A stretch of 64,000 nt of DNA from Pricia antarctica (GTDB lineage: Bacteria > Bacteroidota > Bacteroidia > Flavobacteriales > Flavobacteriaceae), in contig NZ_FNAO01000008.1 in NCBI RefSeq assembly GCF_900101815.1, positions 1 to 64,000 of the forward strand, written 5' to 3'. Below the pieces are notes generated by a model. That model searched no databases, was not told where the DNA came from, and saw nothing but the letters and a program-made list of their open reading frames with translations. Shown here piece after piece: positions 62,821-64,000 of this stretch; position 1 is the stretch's first letter, and the number at the start of each line of letters is the position of its first letter. The position numbers and the translations under genes were made by a program.

Positions 62821-64000
62821 ATGAGGTTGTTCGATAACCTAGATAAAAAGAAAACGGGAGTTCTACCCTATGTACTGCTTTTGGTATTGGCCATCATCGT
62901 ACTTTTCTTAATTTCGAACGCCTCTTTCCAACAGAATCGCGCCCTGCGCCAATCGACCGAAATGGTCACGCATACCCAAGAGATTATCAACGAAATCAAC
63001 GTGCTGTTCGGGAACTACTCGGGTTCGCAGTCCGCTGGTATTAAATATTTGATATCTCGCGATAGTACTTACCTGTCATCCATTATTGGTTTTAACGACA
63101 AAAGCAAATTCTCTTTCAAACGGTTGAAGACTTTAACCGCCGACAATCCCGAGCAACAACGATCGTTAGATCGTGTAACCGATTTCGGGGATAGACTTTT
63201 TAAGGAACTGAAATCGCTAGATCCCGAAATCGCCGACAAAATTACAAAATCGGTTGCCCTTACCGACAAGGTACGGGCTATCGAGACCCATCTCGATAGT
63301 CTTGAAACCCTGCAGTCCCTAATGGTCGCCACCGAACGTGACCTTTTGGCAAAGCGCAGGACGGCCTACGAATCCGATATGAATTTTACCCCCATCAACA
63401 TTCTGTATCTGGCACTCTTCGCCCTTGGAGTGCTGATGTTCGCATTCTCCAAAATCAATTCCGACCGGAAAAAAATGGGGGTTACCCGCGGCTTTCTTCA
63501 AAACATTCTCGACAATACCGATAACATTGTCAATTACCTCGTTCCCTTACGTAATGATCAAGGAGAGATTACGGATTTTAAAATAACCTATGTCAATGGG
63601 CAGGCGAAAGAAATAACGGGGCGACAGACAACAGATATGTTGGACAAAACCGTATCCGAAGTATATCCCTTTGCCCTAAGAAAAGGACTCATTCAACTAT
63701 TGATCGAAGTGCTTCGAATAGGCAAGACCAAGACCCGTGAAATCAATTACCAAATCGACGGCAACGAGAAATGGTTTCTTTCGACCTTTGCCCCCATGGA
63801 AGATGGCATCACTGCAACTTCAATTGATATCACGGCCAACAAAAGAGCCGAAACCGATTTGAAAGCATTTAACGATACACTTGAAACCCAAAATCTTGAA
63901 CTCGAGCGTACCGGATTGTTTTTGCAGAATATGCTGGGATCCATCCAATATGTAATCAGTTCCTTTGAAGCCGTGCGCAACCGAGAAGGGAATATCGTTG
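62821..64000 (+). CDS. PAS-domain sensor kinase, N-terminal part (runs off the window)
   Basis: An open frame of 393 codons to the window edge. One span (YVLLLVLAIIVLFLISNAS) precedes an extracytoplasmic CHASE3-like helical region (residues about 40-175: QQNRALRQSTEMVTHTQEIINEI, then LSRDS-type ISRDSTYLSS and ATERDLLAKRRTAYE). A second span (NILYLALFALGVLMFAF) and a PAS domain (NTDNIVNYLVPLRNDQGEITDF, ITYVNGQAKEITGR) follow. A second PAS begins at the end (MLGSIQYVISSFEAVRNREGNIV). The kinase core is not in the window. The paired receiver just upstream supports a two-component role. Confidence 0.85.
   Translation, partial: MRLFDNLDKKKTGVLPYVLLLVLAIIVLFLISNASFQQNRALRQSTEMVTHTQEIINEINVLFGNYSGSQSAGIKYLISRDSTYLSSIIGFNDKSKFSFKRLKTLTADNPEQQRSLDRVTDFGDRLFKELKSLDPEIADKITKSVALTDKVRAIETHLDSLETLQSLMVATERDLLAKRRTAYESDMNFTPINILYLALFALGVLMFAFSKINSDRKKMGVTRGFLQNILDNTDNIVNYLVPLRNDQGEITDFKITYVNGQAKEITGRQTTDMLDKTVSEVYPFALRKGLIQLLIEVLRIGKTKTREINYQIDGNEKWFLSTFAPMEDGITATSIDITANKRAETDLKAFNDTLETQNLELERTGLFLQNMLGSIQYVISSFEAVRNREGNIV

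Overview
The window reads as a chromosome segment of a marine-type Bacteroidota, most likely a Flavobacteriaceae member. The signs are an ECF sigma/FecR/SusC/SusD set, STN-domain TonB receptors, DUF2254, DUF4403-like and PA2169-type proteins, Bacteroidota-style start regions with weak Shine-Dalgarno sequences, and a moderate GC content. No rRNA, tRNA or CRISPR was seen.

Layout. 0.2-8.9 kb: a cell-surface-signalling uptake locus (ECF sigma, FecR anti-sigma, SusC-like receptor with STN domain, SusD-like lipoprotein) followed by two exported proteins of the YhcH/YjgK/YiaL and RraA families. 9.2-10.8 kb: an NTF2-like lipoprotein and a BASS-family transporter. 11.2-27.5 kb: an accessory region that begins with a 195-residue tyrosine recombinase lacking an N-terminal DNA-binding domain. 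It is followed by many small, unrelated, mostly plus-strand genes separated by a recurrent same-orientation 17-bp motif, consensus AGTYYAAWTAAACGATK. In the tightest part the motif carries the stop codon of one gene and the start codon of the next. Contents include a HEPN-like protein, a GIY-YIG protein, an Mrr-like nuclease, a retropepsin-like protease, DUF427, pRiA4b ORF-3-like, DUF3784 and bPH proteins, ORF-less segments, and decayed fragments (epimerase, haloperoxidase, GH109). I regard this as the main candidate for an undescribed system: an integron-like cassette array without recognisable attC sites or IntI.

28.0-35 kb: an acyltransferase (HGSNAT-like), small membrane proteins, a large membrane-anchored patatin and a GH30 lipoprotein. 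35.1-47.3 kb: a protease island. A stand-alone I9-like propeptide, an S8 protease carrying the same propeptide, a stand-alone copy of that protease's C-terminal domain, an acidic GGSGP-ended small protein and a giant membrane sensor with a degenerate P-loop read rightwards. A leftward operon encodes a trypsin-S8 double protease, an M19-like peptidase and a small membrane protein. The two arms converge and may form one proteolytic signalling module (inference).

47.8-56.7 kb: a lipoprotein, an FAD-linked sugar-lactone-oxidase-like enzyme and a complete RND efflux operon (outer-membrane factor, adaptor, pump). 56.9-64 kb: an exported hypothetical protein, DUF2254, a DUF2945 pseudogene, then a stress-type cluster (PA2169, DUF1328, acidic lipoprotein) with strong terminators, and an AraC/response regulator/PAS-kinase operon that runs off the right edge.
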